DNA of 64,000 bases from Ekhidna lutea. GTDB lineage: Bacteria > Bacteroidota > Bacteroidia > Cytophagales > Cyclobacteriaceae. Shown here in pieces: positions 42,454 through 51,759 of the stretch; position 1 is the stretch's first letter; every line of letters begins with the position of its first letter. Under the pieces are notes generated by a model. The model did not search any database, was not told the origin of the DNA, and saw only the letters and a list, made by a program, of their open reading frames with translations. The DNA is taken from the NCBI RefSeq assembly GCF_900188325.1, contig NZ_FZPD01000005.1, positions 310,001 to 374,000 of the forward strand, in the 5' to 3' direction. A program made the position numbers and the translations under genes.

Positions 42454-44175
42454 TTACTGTGGGTCTCTTGATCCTTCCATAGGGAAGCTGCCAAACTGTG
42501 CTACAGATAAGGTTCCTTCGAATGAATCGCCATCGATATCCATACTGATATCAACTGTGATTTCTTCGCCCATATTAAGCTTGAAAGAAAAGGAAACATT
42601 GTTGCCATCCACCGTCACATTCTCAATGTCATTGGTGCTGTCATTGAAGCTCACGGTGATAGTGCCACTGTAATCTCCGGGAGTTCCTTTGAGTGTAATC
42701 ACGCCACTACCATTTCCTTGTGGTGTTTCTGTGGTGTAGTTCCAAGTGCCTGAAGCATCAACAGGCTCACCACCATTACTTTTCTTCTTTTTCTTCTTTT
42801 TCTCTTCGTACTCGTACTTCACACCATCTACAAACACATATCGCACATTAGCATCCTTTGTGAAATATGCTGTGTCTGAAACTACCAGGTTAGCCATTTT
42901 CCCCACATCAATGGTGCCCATCATATTGGATACACCTAATATAGATGCCGGTTCTGTTGTCAATGCGGCCAGCGCCTGATCTTCGGATAGTCCATTCTCA
43001 ATCACCTTCAGGAGATTCGTTTTAAAGTCTTTGGATTTCACTTCCATAGTTGAGAAACCAAACTTTACTCCATTACTCCTGAATTTCCCTGCTTGCGTAT
43101 AATAATTCTCAATCATCGAATTTTGTCGTTCCTTCAATGCTTTCTCCTCTAATTCAGCTTCGGTTGGCTCTTTTTCCTCTTCTTCTTCCTTATCTTCTTC
43201 TTCTTCATCGCTTTCTTTTTCCTCTTTTTCTTCCTCTTCTTTCCATTCAGGGAGGTCAAGCGAAAGGAAAACAGGAGCTCCAGTTGCTTTAATCGCAGGG
43301 ATAGCATCCCAACCTTGCTTCACTTCTCCAAGCATCAAATTGAAGCCCAGATCTCGCTGAAGTGCGATCACTCTCATCACATCCTTCACACTTTCTGCTT
43401 TAAATACTACTGTCATTTGCTTTGAAATCACTGGATAAAGCGACTCAAGTGTTGCGTCAGTTGCCGGGCGCTCCATACCGTTAGGATTGCTGTTGTATTT
43501 GGCCTGATAGTCCCTAGCCTGGCTGGCTTTCCGATAGAGGTCTCGGTACTTTGCCATAACCCCGATTACAGTATTTGGGTAAACTCCTCCGGCACCAGAA
43601 AGCTGTGCAAACATGGACGTTTGGTCTTTGACAACCATACGCTCTCCGTCTGTACCACCTAACAAGACGATTGCACCCATTCCAGGGAGCATGCCATTGT
43701 GAGGAACGCTGTGGGAAGCTGTAAATCCAACTTTTCTAAAATCCTCTACTGATTTGTTACCAGGGTTTAGCATCTCTCGAGATGAGTTTCCAGGAGTAAT
43801 GCCTGCTCGCTCATCTGATGGATTTCCTGTTTTTTTACGATCATCATCCTCGTCTTTATCTTCAGGTTTTTCTACGCCAATATTGGACAGACCGCTGATA
43901 AATCCGGGATAAACAAACATCGAATCAGCATCTACCACCCAGGCATCTGCTGGGATAGCTATGCTAGATCCTACTGCTTTAATGATTCCGTTTTCGATTA
44001 GGACAGTACCATTTTGAATGATTCTGCCTGGTGCCTGTACGATTGTCGCATTTTTAATAGCATACTTATTCGTAACAGGCTTCAGATCGCTATCCTGTGC
44101 GATACTGACGTCCGGTAGGAGGACGAAAAGCAAAAGCAGGATAACGCATCCAAATAAACTGCTGCGTTTTTGCAT
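42454..44175 (-). CDS. Exported amidohydrolase-like protein with acidic insert and extra C-terminal domain
   Basis: A 573-residue protein with a signal peptide (about 1-26), an amidohydrolase fold (about 30-455) and a C-terminal beta-sandwich-like domain (about 470-573; GTWNYTTETPQGNGSG). Where HxH is expected it has VYPGFISGLSNIGV, so it lacks the metal pair. Residues about 309-345 form a Glu/Lys-rich low-complexity insert, and a Lys run follows at about 457-464. First gene of the three-gene operon; likely a structural or binding paralogue of the intact enzyme encoded next. Confidence 0.85.
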   Translation of the reverse strand: MQKRSSLFGCVILLLLFVLLPDVSIAQDSDLKPVTNKYAIKNATIVQAPGRIIQNGTVLIENGIIKAVGSSIAIPADAWVVDADSMFVYPGFISGLSNIGVEKPEDKDEDDDRKKTGNPSDERAGITPGNSSREMLNPGNKSVEDFRKVGFTASHSVPHNGMLPGMGAIVLLGGTDGERMVVKDQTSMFAQLSGAGGVYPNTVIGVMAKYRDLYRKASQARDYQAKYNSNPNGMERPATDATLESLYPVISKQMTVVFKAESVKDVMRVIALQRDLGFNLMLGEVKQGWDAIPAIKATGAPVFLSLDLPEWKEEEEKEEKESDEEEEDKEEEEEKEPTEAELEEKALKERQNSMIENYYTQAGKFRSNGVKFGFSTMEVKSKDFKTNLLKVIENGLSEDQALAALTTEPASILGVSNMMGTIDVGKMANLVVSDTAYFTKDANVRYVFVDGVKYEYEEKKKKKKKSNGGEPVDASGTWNYTTETPQGNGSGVITLKGTPGDYSGTITVSFNDSTNDIENVTVDGNNVSFSFKLNMGEEITVDISMDIDGDSFEGTLSVAQFGSFPMEGSRDPQ

Positions 44176-44311
44176 AGGTTCTTTACTTTAGGTTTAAAAT
44201 GGATAGGGAATTTAGGAAATTCCTGCAGCATGAAAACCATTATTATACGAATGGTGTTTCTTTGCCTCATGTGGTTTAAATCTCGGAGACTGCTCTTAAC
44301 TATCTAACGGA

Positions 44312-45028
44312 ATGAAATTGGACATACTTGCTATAGTAGCTCACCCGGATGATGTGGAATTATCATTTGGCGGAACGCTTCTCGCACACCAGAAGCAGGG
44401 GTATAAAACAGGGATTCTGGATCTTACCAAAGGAGAGCTCGGAACAAGAGGTACTCCAGAAATCCGTGCACAGGAAGCAAAAGATGCCGCTGAGATTCTT
44501 CAGCTTTCTGTGAGAGAGAATCTTGGACTCCCTGATGGCTTTTTTGAGAATAATAAGGAAAACCAAATAAAAATAGCAGAACAAATACGTCGGTTTAAGC
44601 CTAAATTGGTCATCACCAATGCCATTTATGACCGCCATCCTGATCATACCCGAGGAGCACAGTTAGTGGAAACAGCGTGCTTTATTGCAGGATTAAAAGC
44701 AGTTAAAACAGCATGGGATGGTGAGAAGCAGGATGCTTTCCGACCCGATAAACTTTATTTTTCGATCCAAAGTATTGCTCATGAACCAGATATTCTGGTT
44801 GATATATCAGATGTGATTGAAGAAAGACGAGCCGCTATTCACGCATTTAAGTCTCAATTTTTTGATCCAAATAGCAAGGAGCCGGAGACATTTATCAGCT
44901 CAGAGGGATTTATGACTATGCTGGATGCCAGATCGAGAGAGTGGGGTCACAGAATAGGGGTTAAGTACGCTGAAGGATTTAAGGTGAAGCACTTTCTGGG
45001 AGTGAAAAGCCTGTTTGATTTAGTTTAG
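44312..45028 (+). CDS. bshB1: Bacillithiol biosynthesis deacetylase BshB1
   Basis: The 238-residue protein matches BshB1 along its length: LDILAIVAHPDDVELSFGG (zinc motif HPDD), LDLTKGELGTRGTPEIRAQEA, DRHPDHTRG and the C-terminal EGFKVKHFLGVKSLFDLV. It removes the acetyl group from GlcNAc-malate, the second step of bacillithiol synthesis, in the cytoplasm. Bacteroidota use bacillithiol as main low-molecular-weight thiol. The start ATG 44312 is preceded by a divergent amidohydrolase operon. The other bsh genes are not in this window. Confidence 0.95.
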   Translation: MKLDILAIVAHPDDVELSFGGTLLAHQKQGYKTGILDLTKGELGTRGTPEIRAQEAKDAAEILQLSVRENLGLPDGFFENNKENQIKIAEQIRRFKPKLVITNAIYDRHPDHTRGAQLVETACFIAGLKAVKTAWDGEKQDAFRPDKLYFSIQSIAHEPDILVDISDVIEERRAAIHAFKSQFFDPNSKEPETFISSEGFMTMLDARSREWGHRIGVKYAEGFKVKHFLGVKSLFDLV

Positions 45029-45110
45029 CTTGTAAAGCCTTAATAAGTTACTCAAACACTTTTGACGTAATTGGGTTTATATTTCAACTCAATAACTTAA
45101 TCTAACCCAA

Positions 45111-46346
45111 TTGAATCGAAAGGTCCTAGTCACGATTTTATCATTGTATAGCCTTTTCATCAATGCGCAATCTGACTCCACTAAATCGTGGCTGGAGTTG
45201 GAAGCTGTTTATTCTGCTCTTCCGTGGTTTAATGCACATGGAGGTTTGGAAACTGGATTTGTTTACATGGACAATGCGGATGTCACAGCGAAGATCAACT
45301 TTGATCAGCTCCTGAATCTCAAGGACAACTTTTCATTATTTGTTTATGGATTAGGTAATCATGGGGATAGAGCTACCGATCTAATGGGAGATTTTCAAGT
45401 CGCCAGCAATATTGAAGCAGTAAAGGCGTGGAGGGTTTTTGAATTATGGATTCAGAATAATTTTTTGGATGACAGACTTTCTGTTTTAGTTGGTTTATAT
45501 GACTTGAATTCTGAGTTTGATGTATTGCGGCCGGGCACCTTGTTCATTAACAGCTCATTCGGAATAGGTGCAGAATACGCACAGAGCGGGCTTAATGGTC
45601 CTTCAATTTTCCCAATTTCCTCTTTAGGTATTCGCATGGCCACTTTTATAGGTGATAGGACACGGGTTCGGCTGGCCATTTTAGATGCTGTATCCGGTGA
45701 TCCTGAAAACCTCAAAAGCAATGAAATTCACCTAAGCAGGAAGGAGGGAGCATTGATTTCCGGTGAGGTTTCCATTTATACTGATGCAAGTTTTAGTGAA
45801 AATAATCTAAATATCGAACGTTCTTATGTTACACGTAGAAGAAAAGTGGGGCGCGAGCATGAGGTCTACAAAAATGATAAGGTCAACATTGGTGGATGGT
45901 ATTATACGAGTGAATTTGAAGCTATTAATGATCAATCTTCCTCACACGGAAACTATGGGGTTTATATAGGGGCTCAGAAATATATGCCTATAGGAGAAAA
46001 AGGTGATTTTGCTTCTCTTTTTGGTAGATATGGGGTAGCAAGCTCACGGTTTAATCGCTTTGGGTCAGCTCTTTCAGGTGGTGTGGTAGTCAGCAATCCC
46101 ATAACTACAATGGACGACAATTTTGGGTTGGCATTCTCATCGGGCATCAATGGAGCAGAATTTCAGGAGATTCAGGGGAGTTCTGAAACAACAGAAACAG
46201 TAATCGAATTTACATACTCACTACCTTTGGCTTCCTGGTTTTTACTTCAGCCTGACGTACAATATGTTATTAATCCCTCCACACAACAGGAATTGATGAA
46301 CCCGCTTTCGTTCGCTATGTTGGTTCAGATTTCGTTTAAATATTAG
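45111..46346 (+). CDS. OprB-like carbohydrate-selective porin
   Basis: A 411-residue outer-membrane protein starting at TTG 45111; this is the only in-frame start that includes the signal peptide (RKVLVTILSLYSLFINAQ). The body follows the OprB family: LEAVYSALPWFNAHGGLETGF, VFELWIQNNFLDDRLSVLVGLYDLNSEFDVL, and a final beta strand ending in aromatic-rich QISFKY. It should form a 16-strand barrel for sugar diffusion. Its 3' end overlaps the convergent glycosyltransferase gene by 11 bp. Confidence 0.85.
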   Translation: MNRKVLVTILSLYSLFINAQSDSTKSWLELEAVYSALPWFNAHGGLETGFVYMDNADVTAKINFDQLLNLKDNFSLFVYGLGNHGDRATDLMGDFQVASNIEAVKAWRVFELWIQNNFLDDRLSVLVGLYDLNSEFDVLRPGTLFINSSFGIGAEYAQSGLNGPSIFPISSLGIRMATFIGDRTRVRLAILDAVSGDPENLKSNEIHLSRKEGALISGEVSIYTDASFSENNLNIERSYVTRRRKVGREHEVYKNDKVNIGGWYYTSEFEAINDQSSSHGNYGVYIGAQKYMPIGEKGDFASLFGRYGVASSRFNRFGSALSGGVVVSNPITTMDDNFGLAFSSGINGAEFQEIQGSSETTETVIEFTYSLPLASWFLLQPDVQYVINPSTQQELMNPLSFAMLVQISFKY

Positions 46347-47532
46347 CTTGGTATTGTCGATCCAGATACCTCAGTTGAATCAATTGAGACTCTTTTGAGC
46401 CTTTGAGCAAAAAGTGGTAGGTGCCTAACCATTGTAGTGCCTCTACCAATTCTACATTCGGATAAAACTCATCTCTACAGAAATGGACAAATTTCAAGAT
46501 TTTGAAGGCATCAAACCAATGGAAGAAGCGCTTTTGAAATTGTTCAGATGAACTTACTTGGTTCTTGATCTCATTGATTTGGTCCTCCCAATCGTCACCT
46601 AGAAAAGTTGTGACGGTCATCGGAAGCCTCCAGGTGTCTTCTTTCCAGATTGTATCAACTTTACTGAATAGAAGCTTCAGATCTTCAAATGTATTTGGGT
46701 GATAGACGTAATATTCATCATCGGTCTGAATGATTTCATTTACTGCCTTTCCTGTCCCAAACGGAACTCGGTCAGACACTCGATCAGAAGGGCGGATGGT
46801 TGTTGTATTGATCTCCGCAAATCCTCCATGCGGAATGGTTTTGTTAAGGAAATAGAAATCTTCTCCAGCCTTTCGGGTGTTCATACCGCCTACTTTTTCA
46901 TACATCGAAGCTCTCACAGTGATACAGGAGCCGAGGGTTTGGTGAGCATAAGGAAACTTTGCAATGCGCAGCGCTCCGATGTAATACCTTAGGTATAATT
47001 CATAGTCCACAATAGCTGGATGATGCTCACGATGAAGGTGGTGTTCGTAAAAAACAATTCCCGAATTTGTGTTTGGATTTGAATAGGCAAGTTCGATTTC
47101 ATCCAAATAGTTAACATCACATCTACAGTCTGCGTCGTAACAGATGATTCCTCCATCATTACCGGACTTTCTGAATATTCTTACAGCCTCATCCATTCCA
47201 ATTTTCCTGGCTAATCCTACACCCGCCTTCTTAGTTGGAAGTTTTTGATGTGTGAAGAGAAGAGGGAAATTGGAGTGATAGTTTTTCAGCTGCTTTAATG
47301 TTTCTTCATTCGCGGATCTGATTTCTGAAGATGCATCTTCCGGTTCATTGACAACAACAATAATGAGTACTTCATCCTGTGGTAAATCACAGGCATTGAG
47401 CGAGTCCAAAGACCCAATCAGATCCGGTTCTTTAAAACACGGAATAACCACGATGAGCGATAAATTCTCAGGTGGCTCATATTCAGGAAAGAGTTTATGC
47501 GGCCAGGCATACCGCTCCAGATATATCGACAT
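46336..47532 (-). CDS. Family 2 glycosyltransferase
   Basis: A 398-residue protein with a GT-A fold: LIVVIPCFKEPDLIGSLDSL near 25, GIICYDADCRCDVNYL near 128 (DxD-like DADC), and GGMNTRKAGEDFYFL near 215. It lacks clear membrane helices, so it is cytoplasmic or peripheral. The sugar donor and acceptor are unknown. Its start touches the end of pdxH (one shared base at 47532), which suggests translational coupling; the functional link is not obvious. Confidence 0.85.
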   Translation of the reverse strand: MSIYLERYAWPHKLFPEYEPPENLSLIVVIPCFKEPDLIGSLDSLNACDLPQDEVLIIVVVNEPEDASSEIRSANEETLKQLKNYHSNFPLLFTHQKLPTKKAGVGLARKIGMDEAVRIFRKSGNDGGIICYDADCRCDVNYLDEIELAYSNPNTNSGIVFYEHHLHREHHPAIVDYELYLRYYIGALRIAKFPYAHQTLGSCITVRASMYEKVGGMNTRKAGEDFYFLNKTIPHGGFAEINTTTIRPSDRVSDRVPFGTGKAVNEIIQTDDEYYVYHPNTFEDLKLLFSKVDTIWKEDTWRLPMTVTTFLGDDWEDQINEIKNQVSSSEQFQKRFFHWFDAFKILKFVHFCRDEFYPNVELVEALQWLGTYHFLLKGSKESQLIQLRYLDRQYQANI

Positions 47533-48176
47533 TAGGGAGAGAGACGGCTAATTTTCCATGTACCTTCCATTTCATCTTGGTAGAAGATGCGATCATGTAA
47601 TCTGCTTTTTCGTCCCTGCCAAAACTCAAATGTTTCAGGGATAACCAGGTACCCGCCCCAGTTTTCCGGTAGTGGTATTTCTTTGTTGAGAAAGCGTTCT
47701 TCAAGCATTTTGAGTTTTTCCTCCAATACAGATCTGTCAGTAATCTCACTGCTTTGATTGGAAGCCCATGCCCCCAGCTGACTTTCTCTGGGACGCGAAT
47801 GAAAATATTTGACTGACTTTTCTTTCAATACCTTTTGTGCTTTACCAGTAATGATCACCTGTCGCTCCAATTCGTACCATGGAAAAAGTAAACTGATGTT
47901 GGCATTATGCTCAAGCTCTTGCCCTTTTTTACTGTCGTAATTCGTATAAAACGTGTAACCTTCCTTGTCGGCATCCTTCAGAAGAACGGTTCGTTGAGAT
48001 GGAACTCCTTTTTTACTTACTGTGCTGACCACCATCGCATTAGGCTCCAATATTTCTGAAGCAACTGCCTCGGTAAACCATTTATCAAACTGGTTGAACG
48101 GATTTACTTCTATTGATTGTTCATCAAGCTCTTCTTTGGAGTATTCATTCCGTAATGATGCGATATCTTCTCTCAT
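47532..48176 (-). CDS. pdxH: Pyridoxamine 5'-phosphate oxidase
   Basis: The 214-residue protein matches PdxH throughout: NPFNQFDKWFTEAV, PSQRTVLLKDADKEGYTFYTNY, SKKGQELEHNANISLLFPW, SRPRESQLGAWASNQSS and the C-terminal FEFWQGRKSRLHDRIFY followed by WKISRLSP. It uses FMN to oxidise pyridoxamine- or pyridoxine-phosphate to pyridoxal 5'-phosphate. Length is normal. It is divergent from miaE and followed directly by the glycosyltransferase gene. Confidence 0.97.
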   Translation of the reverse strand: MREDIASLRNEYSKEELDEQSIEVNPFNQFDKWFTEAVASEILEPNAMVVSTVSKKGVPSQRTVLLKDADKEGYTFYTNYDSKKGQELEHNANISLLFPWYELERQVIITGKAQKVLKEKSVKYFHSRPRESQLGAWASNQSSEITDRSVLEEKLKMLEERFLNKEIPLPENWGGYLVIPETFEFWQGRKSRLHDRIFYQDEMEGTWKISRLSP

Positions 48177-48243
48177 GTTCCCTATTCCTTTTACTTTTGA
48201 AACTCATCATGAGCGAAGGTAAAAAGGTTAAAATCAAAAATCG

Positions 48244-48828
48244 ATGAAGTTTAGAATAGACTTGACGGTAGACTCAAAAAAAGAGTGGGTCGATGCTGTG
48301 CTAAATGACTTTAATGCTTTCCTGCAAGACCATGCAGATTGCGAAAGAAAAGCTTCAGGTATGGCATTGAGCCTTGTTGCAAAGTATCCGAACAGGACTG
48401 AAATCATTCCTGAACTGATCGATACCTCAGTAGAAGAACTGGAGCATTTCAGGGATGTGTATGCGATTATGCAGCGAAGAGGATTGCAACTCAATCATGA
48501 AATACCAAAAGACCTTTACATTCAACAGCTACTAAAGATATGTAGGGATGGAAGAGAAGAACGGTTTATGGATCGATTGCTTTTAGCATCGCTTGTAGAA
48601 ACACGTGGGGCTGAACGATTTCGATTGGTATATGAGGCCTTAGAGGATGAAGAACTAAAGCAATTTTATCATAGACTGTGGGCATCTGAAGCCAGACACG
48701 GAGAAGTCTTTGTGCGAATGGCGCTCAATTATTTTGAGGAGGATGACGTATACAATAGATTAGAAGAAATGAAAGAAAAAGAGGGAGTTATCCTAAACAA
48801 CCTTGAGATTAGACCGGCATTGCATTAG
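48244..48828 (+). CDS. miaE: tRNA-(ms2io6A)-hydroxylase-like diiron protein
   Basis: A 194-residue helical protein with ferritin-like diiron ligands: ELIDTSVEELEHFRDVY, LLASLVETRGAERFRLV, and WASEARHGEVFVRMA. This matches MiaE, which hydroxylates the isopentenyl group of ms2i6A at tRNA position 37. Length is normal for the short MiaE type. A TACTTTTG box (48192-48199) upstream could be its -7 element. yqgE begins immediately after the stop codon, so the two are co-translated. Confidence 0.88.
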   Translation: MKFRIDLTVDSKKEWVDAVLNDFNAFLQDHADCERKASGMALSLVAKYPNRTEIIPELIDTSVEELEHFRDVYAIMQRRGLQLNHEIPKDLYIQQLLKICRDGREERFMDRLLLASLVETRGAERFRLVYEALEDEELKQFYHRLWASEARHGEVFVRMALNYFEEDDVYNRLEEMKEKEGVILNNLEIRPALH

Positions 48829-49407
48829 ATGGATTATTTTTCAACAGACAAACTGGTCAAACCTGAAAAAGGTGACCTGCTTATATCAGAGCCTTATTTA
48901 CCCGACCCAAATTTTGATCGGACTGTAGTATTTCTATGCGAACACGATGACAATGGTACGTTTGGCTTTGTACTAAATAATAAGGCAAATGTGGGGCTGA
49001 AAGAAGTAATTGATGAGGTAGGGGACTATCCGGCCGATCTTTTTGTTGGAGGTCCAGTGGAGCATGACACGCTTCATTTTATTCATCGGGAAGCAGAGTT
49101 AATACCAACCTCTCGAGAAGTTATTCAAGGAGTTTATTGGGGAGGTGATTTCAATAAATTGACAGAAATGATGAATACGAGAGCCATTCGCGCTGAGGAT
49201 GTTCGATTTTTTATTGGCTACTCCGGCTGGGCTCCCGGTCAGCTGATGGATGAAATGAAAGCTAAATCATGGATTGTACTAAAAAATCCAACACCAGAAA
49301 TGATTTTTGATTGGGACAACCAAGATCTATGGAAAGCGTGTCTAAACACTATGGGTGGTAAGTATCGCCTAATGTCTAACTATCCAAAAGATCCCCGAAT
49401 GAATTAG
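48829..49407 (+). CDS. yqgE: YqgE/AlgH family protein
   Basis: A 192-residue protein with the YqgE signature: KGDLLISEPYLPDPNFDRTV near 16, GTFGFVLNNKANVGL near 43, LFVGGPVEHDTLHFIH near 70, and FFIGYSGWAPGQLMDEM near 130. The family is conserved and structurally known, but its biochemical role is unsettled. Its ATG directly abuts the miaE stop codon (48828/48829), implying translational coupling. Confidence 0.93.
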   Translation: MDYFSTDKLVKPEKGDLLISEPYLPDPNFDRTVVFLCEHDDNGTFGFVLNNKANVGLKEVIDEVGDYPADLFVGGPVEHDTLHFIHREAELIPTSREVIQGVYWGGDFNKLTEMMNTRAIRAEDVRFFIGYSGWAPGQLMDEMKAKSWIVLKNPTPEMIFDWDNQDLWKACLNTMGGKYRLMSNYPKDPRMN

Positions 49408-49417
49408 GGTATTTGGT

Positions 49418-49425
49418 TAGTTTTG
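49418..49425 (+). promoter_or_regulatory. -7 promoter element of the DUF349 gene
   Basis: TAGTTTTG fits TAnnTTTG and lies 32 bp before ATG 49457. A -33 TTTG at the normal distance is missing (that position is inside yqgE), so it is tentative. Confidence 0.4.
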
Positions 49426-49456
49426 TGTCTTAAAGGATAAAGTAACAGGTTCCATA

Positions 49457-51505
49457 ATGGATAATGCAGAGAAATTGCAGGATGTTTCGAATGAAGCTCC
49501 TGAAGAAGTTCAGATTCAAGCTGAATTAAGTAATGAAAACCAACCCGAGAGTGAGGAAAAGGAGGTGGATGAAGTGGAGGAAAAAATAGAGAAAAAGTCT
49601 CAAGTTGAAGAGAAAAAGGTAGAAGAGGAATCTCCTGAAGCGGTTGAAGAGAAACCCGCTGAGAAGAAAAAGGAATCAAATTCATCGGCGGAAAAGTCTA
49701 CCACGACTGAAGGAGCTGCTGATGAAAAGTCATCAGATGAGTCATCTGAAGGTACTGAGGAGCATGAGGAGGAAGATCATGATGATCAGGAGGAGGAATT
49801 GGATTTTGATCATGCTGATAAGGAAGAGTTGATTTCCAAAATCCGCGAGATTAAAAACGAAGATAATATTCGGTCGCTGGACCGTGTTTTAAAAGCCATC
49901 AAACCTCGATTTGATGAACTTTATGAAATCTCTAAAAATGAAGCATTACAGAAATTTGTTTCGGAAGGTAACGAGGCGGATGCCTTTGAATATCATGGGG
50001 ATGAAATTGACAAGGAATTTAGTACGCTTTACGGACAGCTTAAGTCCAAACGTAACAAACACTACAAGGACCTTGAAAATCAGAAGGAAGACAATCTGAA
50101 GAAGAAGGAACGACTTCTCAATGAACTTCGGGAGATTGTAGATGGAGAGGAATCTTCAAATAGCATCAATTCTGTTCGTGAGCTACAGTCTGAATGGAAA
50201 AAAGTAGGCCCTGTTCCAGGGGCAATGAATAAGACTCTTTGGGCCAATTACAATGCGCTTCTTGATCGTTATTACGACAATAGGAGTATCTATTTTGAGC
50301 TAAAAGACCTGGACCGCAAAAAGAATATGAAGCTCAAAGAAGAGCTTTGTGAAAAAGCCGAGGCTTTGAATAAGGTTGAGGATATGAAGGCGGCCATCAT
50401 CCAGCTAAACGATCTTCATGATGAATACAAGCACATTGGTCCTGTACCAAAAGAAAATCAAGAGCCATTATGGCAAAGGTTTAAAGCTGCTTCCGATGCG
50501 ATTTATGCGAAACGTAAAGAATACTTTGAGCATTTAAAAGAGGAGTTTGATAAAAACCTGATAGAGAAAGAAGCCTTAATCAAAGAGGTGGAAGAGTTTA
50601 CCAAGTTCAATTCTGATCGCATTACTGAATGGAATTCCAAAACAAAAGAGATTTTGGATATTCAGAAAAAATGGGAAGCGATTGGTGGTGTTCCAAAAGA
50701 AAAGGCAAAAGCTACCAATAAATCATTCTGGAATTCCTTCAAAGGGTTTTTCGCAAATAAAAATCAGTTTTTCAAAGAGCTGGAATCGAAGCGAGAGGAA
50801 AATCTTGAAAAGAAAAAGGAGCTGATTGAAAAGGCAAACGAGCTTAAGGATAGCGAAGATTGGAACTCGACAGCAGATAAACTAAAGCACCTCCAAACTG
50901 TTTGGAAGGATATCGGGCCGGTACCTGAGAAGGTGCGGAATGAAACCTATAAAAAGTTTAAAGCTGCTTGTGATCATTTCTTTAACAAAAGGCGAGAGCA
51001 GAATAAGGAGCAGTTCAAGGAGTTTGAAGAAAACCTAAAACTGAAACTTCAGATATGTGATCAACTGGAAGCTGCGGCGAATGCTGATGAAGTAAATCTG
51101 GATGATTTGTATGATCTGGTTGACAACTACACCTCGGTTGGGTTTGTGCCAAAGAATGCGATAAAGAAAATTCGGTCTCGTTTTGATCAGGTGAAAGAGA
51201 TGATTCTTTCCAATGAGGCGATTCATGAAGATGATCGCACTGATTTGAGAAACCACATACAAATGGGTCGATTGAAAAATACGCCTGGTGGTGACCGAAA
51301 GCTTCATCGTAAGGAACACTCTATAAAGCGAAAGATTTCTTCTATTGAAAACGATATATCTACCTGGAACACTAACATGGAATTTTTCGCTGATTCTGCT
51401 ACTGCAGACAAGCTAAAAGCAGATATGCAGGACAAGATTGATAAGGCAGAAAGTGAGCTTGAGGATCTTAAGTCACAGCTGGCAGCAATTTCTGCACAAA
51501 ATTGA
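49457..51505 (+). CDS. DUF349 repeat protein with acidic N-terminus
   Basis: A 682-residue coiled-coil-rich protein. Residues 1-120 are extremely rich in Glu and Asp and are probably disordered. From about residue 195 at least four DUF349 units follow, each with a pattern like ELQSEWKKVGPVP then W..Y..LLDRYYD (others: KHIGPVPKENQEPLWQRF, VPKEKAKATNKSFWNSF, DIGPVPEKVRNETYKKF). A C-terminal coiled coil (about 620-680) ends the protein. Cytoplasmic; function unknown in this phylum. The tRNA locus lies downstream. Confidence 0.9.
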   Translation: MDNAEKLQDVSNEAPEEVQIQAELSNENQPESEEKEVDEVEEKIEKKSQVEEKKVEEESPEAVEEKPAEKKKESNSSAEKSTTTEGAADEKSSDESSEGTEEHEEEDHDDQEEELDFDHADKEELISKIREIKNEDNIRSLDRVLKAIKPRFDELYEISKNEALQKFVSEGNEADAFEYHGDEIDKEFSTLYGQLKSKRNKHYKDLENQKEDNLKKKERLLNELREIVDGEESSNSINSVRELQSEWKKVGPVPGAMNKTLWANYNALLDRYYDNRSIYFELKDLDRKKNMKLKEELCEKAEALNKVEDMKAAIIQLNDLHDEYKHIGPVPKENQEPLWQRFKAASDAIYAKRKEYFEHLKEEFDKNLIEKEALIKEVEEFTKFNSDRITEWNSKTKEILDIQKKWEAIGGVPKEKAKATNKSFWNSFKGFFANKNQFFKELESKREENLEKKKELIEKANELKDSEDWNSTADKLKHLQTVWKDIGPVPEKVRNETYKKFKAACDHFFNKRREQNKEQFKEFEENLKLKLQICDQLEAAANADEVNLDDLYDLVDNYTSVGFVPKNAIKKIRSRFDQVKEMILSNEAIHEDDRTDLRNHIQMGRLKNTPGGDRKLHRKEHSIKRKISSIENDISTWNTNMEFFADSATADKLKADMQDKIDKAESELEDLKSQLAAISAQN

Positions 51506-51513
51506 TAAATACA

Positions 51514-51544
51514 TTTGCTAAATAGCTAGACACTGCTATTTTTG
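51514..51544 (+). promoter_or_regulatory. Strong promoter for the tRNA-Thr locus
   Basis: TTTG (51514-51517), a 19-nt spacer, and TATTTTTG (51537-51544) match the Bacteroidota housekeeping consensus exactly. Transcription should begin near 51551, so the two decayed tRNA copies would be in the same primary transcript as the intact tRNA. Confidence 0.75.
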
Positions 51545-51593
51545 CAATCCGATTTTGAGAGCTGCAACGGCAGAACAACAAATCAAAGGTATT

Positions 51594-51653
51594 GCCTCCA
51601 TACCTGCCTGCCGGCAGGAGGGCTCAGTAAAAGAGCTGACCCTGACTGGGGAA
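51594..51653 (+). pseudogene. Decayed tRNA-Thr copy A with palindromic insert
   Basis: GCCTCCATA (51594-51602) equals the first bases of the intact tRNA. It is followed by an 18-bp insert (51603-51620) holding the perfect palindrome CCTGCCGGCAGG, then GCTCAG (51622-51627). The remaining part is eroded, ending with CTGACTGGGG, which resembles the 3' strand of the acceptor region. Confidence 0.6.
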
Positions 51654-51664
51654 ACAAAGTATTA

Positions 51665-51715
51665 GCCTCCATAGCTCAGCTGCGGTTCGACGTTTCGACC
51701 AGAGCAGCGCACTTG
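51665..51715 (+). pseudogene. Truncated tRNA-Thr copy B with insert in the D arm
   Basis: Bases 51665-51682 are identical to the first 18 bases of the intact tRNA. A 16-bp insert (51683-51698) breaks the D arm. Bases 51699-51715 again match up to the anticodon loop (CCAGAGCAGCGCACTTG), and then the identity stops, so the 3' half is missing. A small CACCTC/GAGGTG hairpin follows (51724-51741). Confidence 0.85.
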
Positions 51716-51759
51716 GAAGAACCCACCTCAAAAGAGAGGTGTTATTTATAAAAGTATTA

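Noticed and set aside
43140-43245. CTT-rich tract as a phase-variable repeat
   Set aside because: It encodes a Glu/Asp/Lys mixture with irregular codons rather than a pure repeat, and the frame stays intact.
51542-51751. 69-residue open frame across the decayed tRNA copies
   Set aside because: It consists of tRNA remnants and palindromic inserts, so it is not a protein gene.
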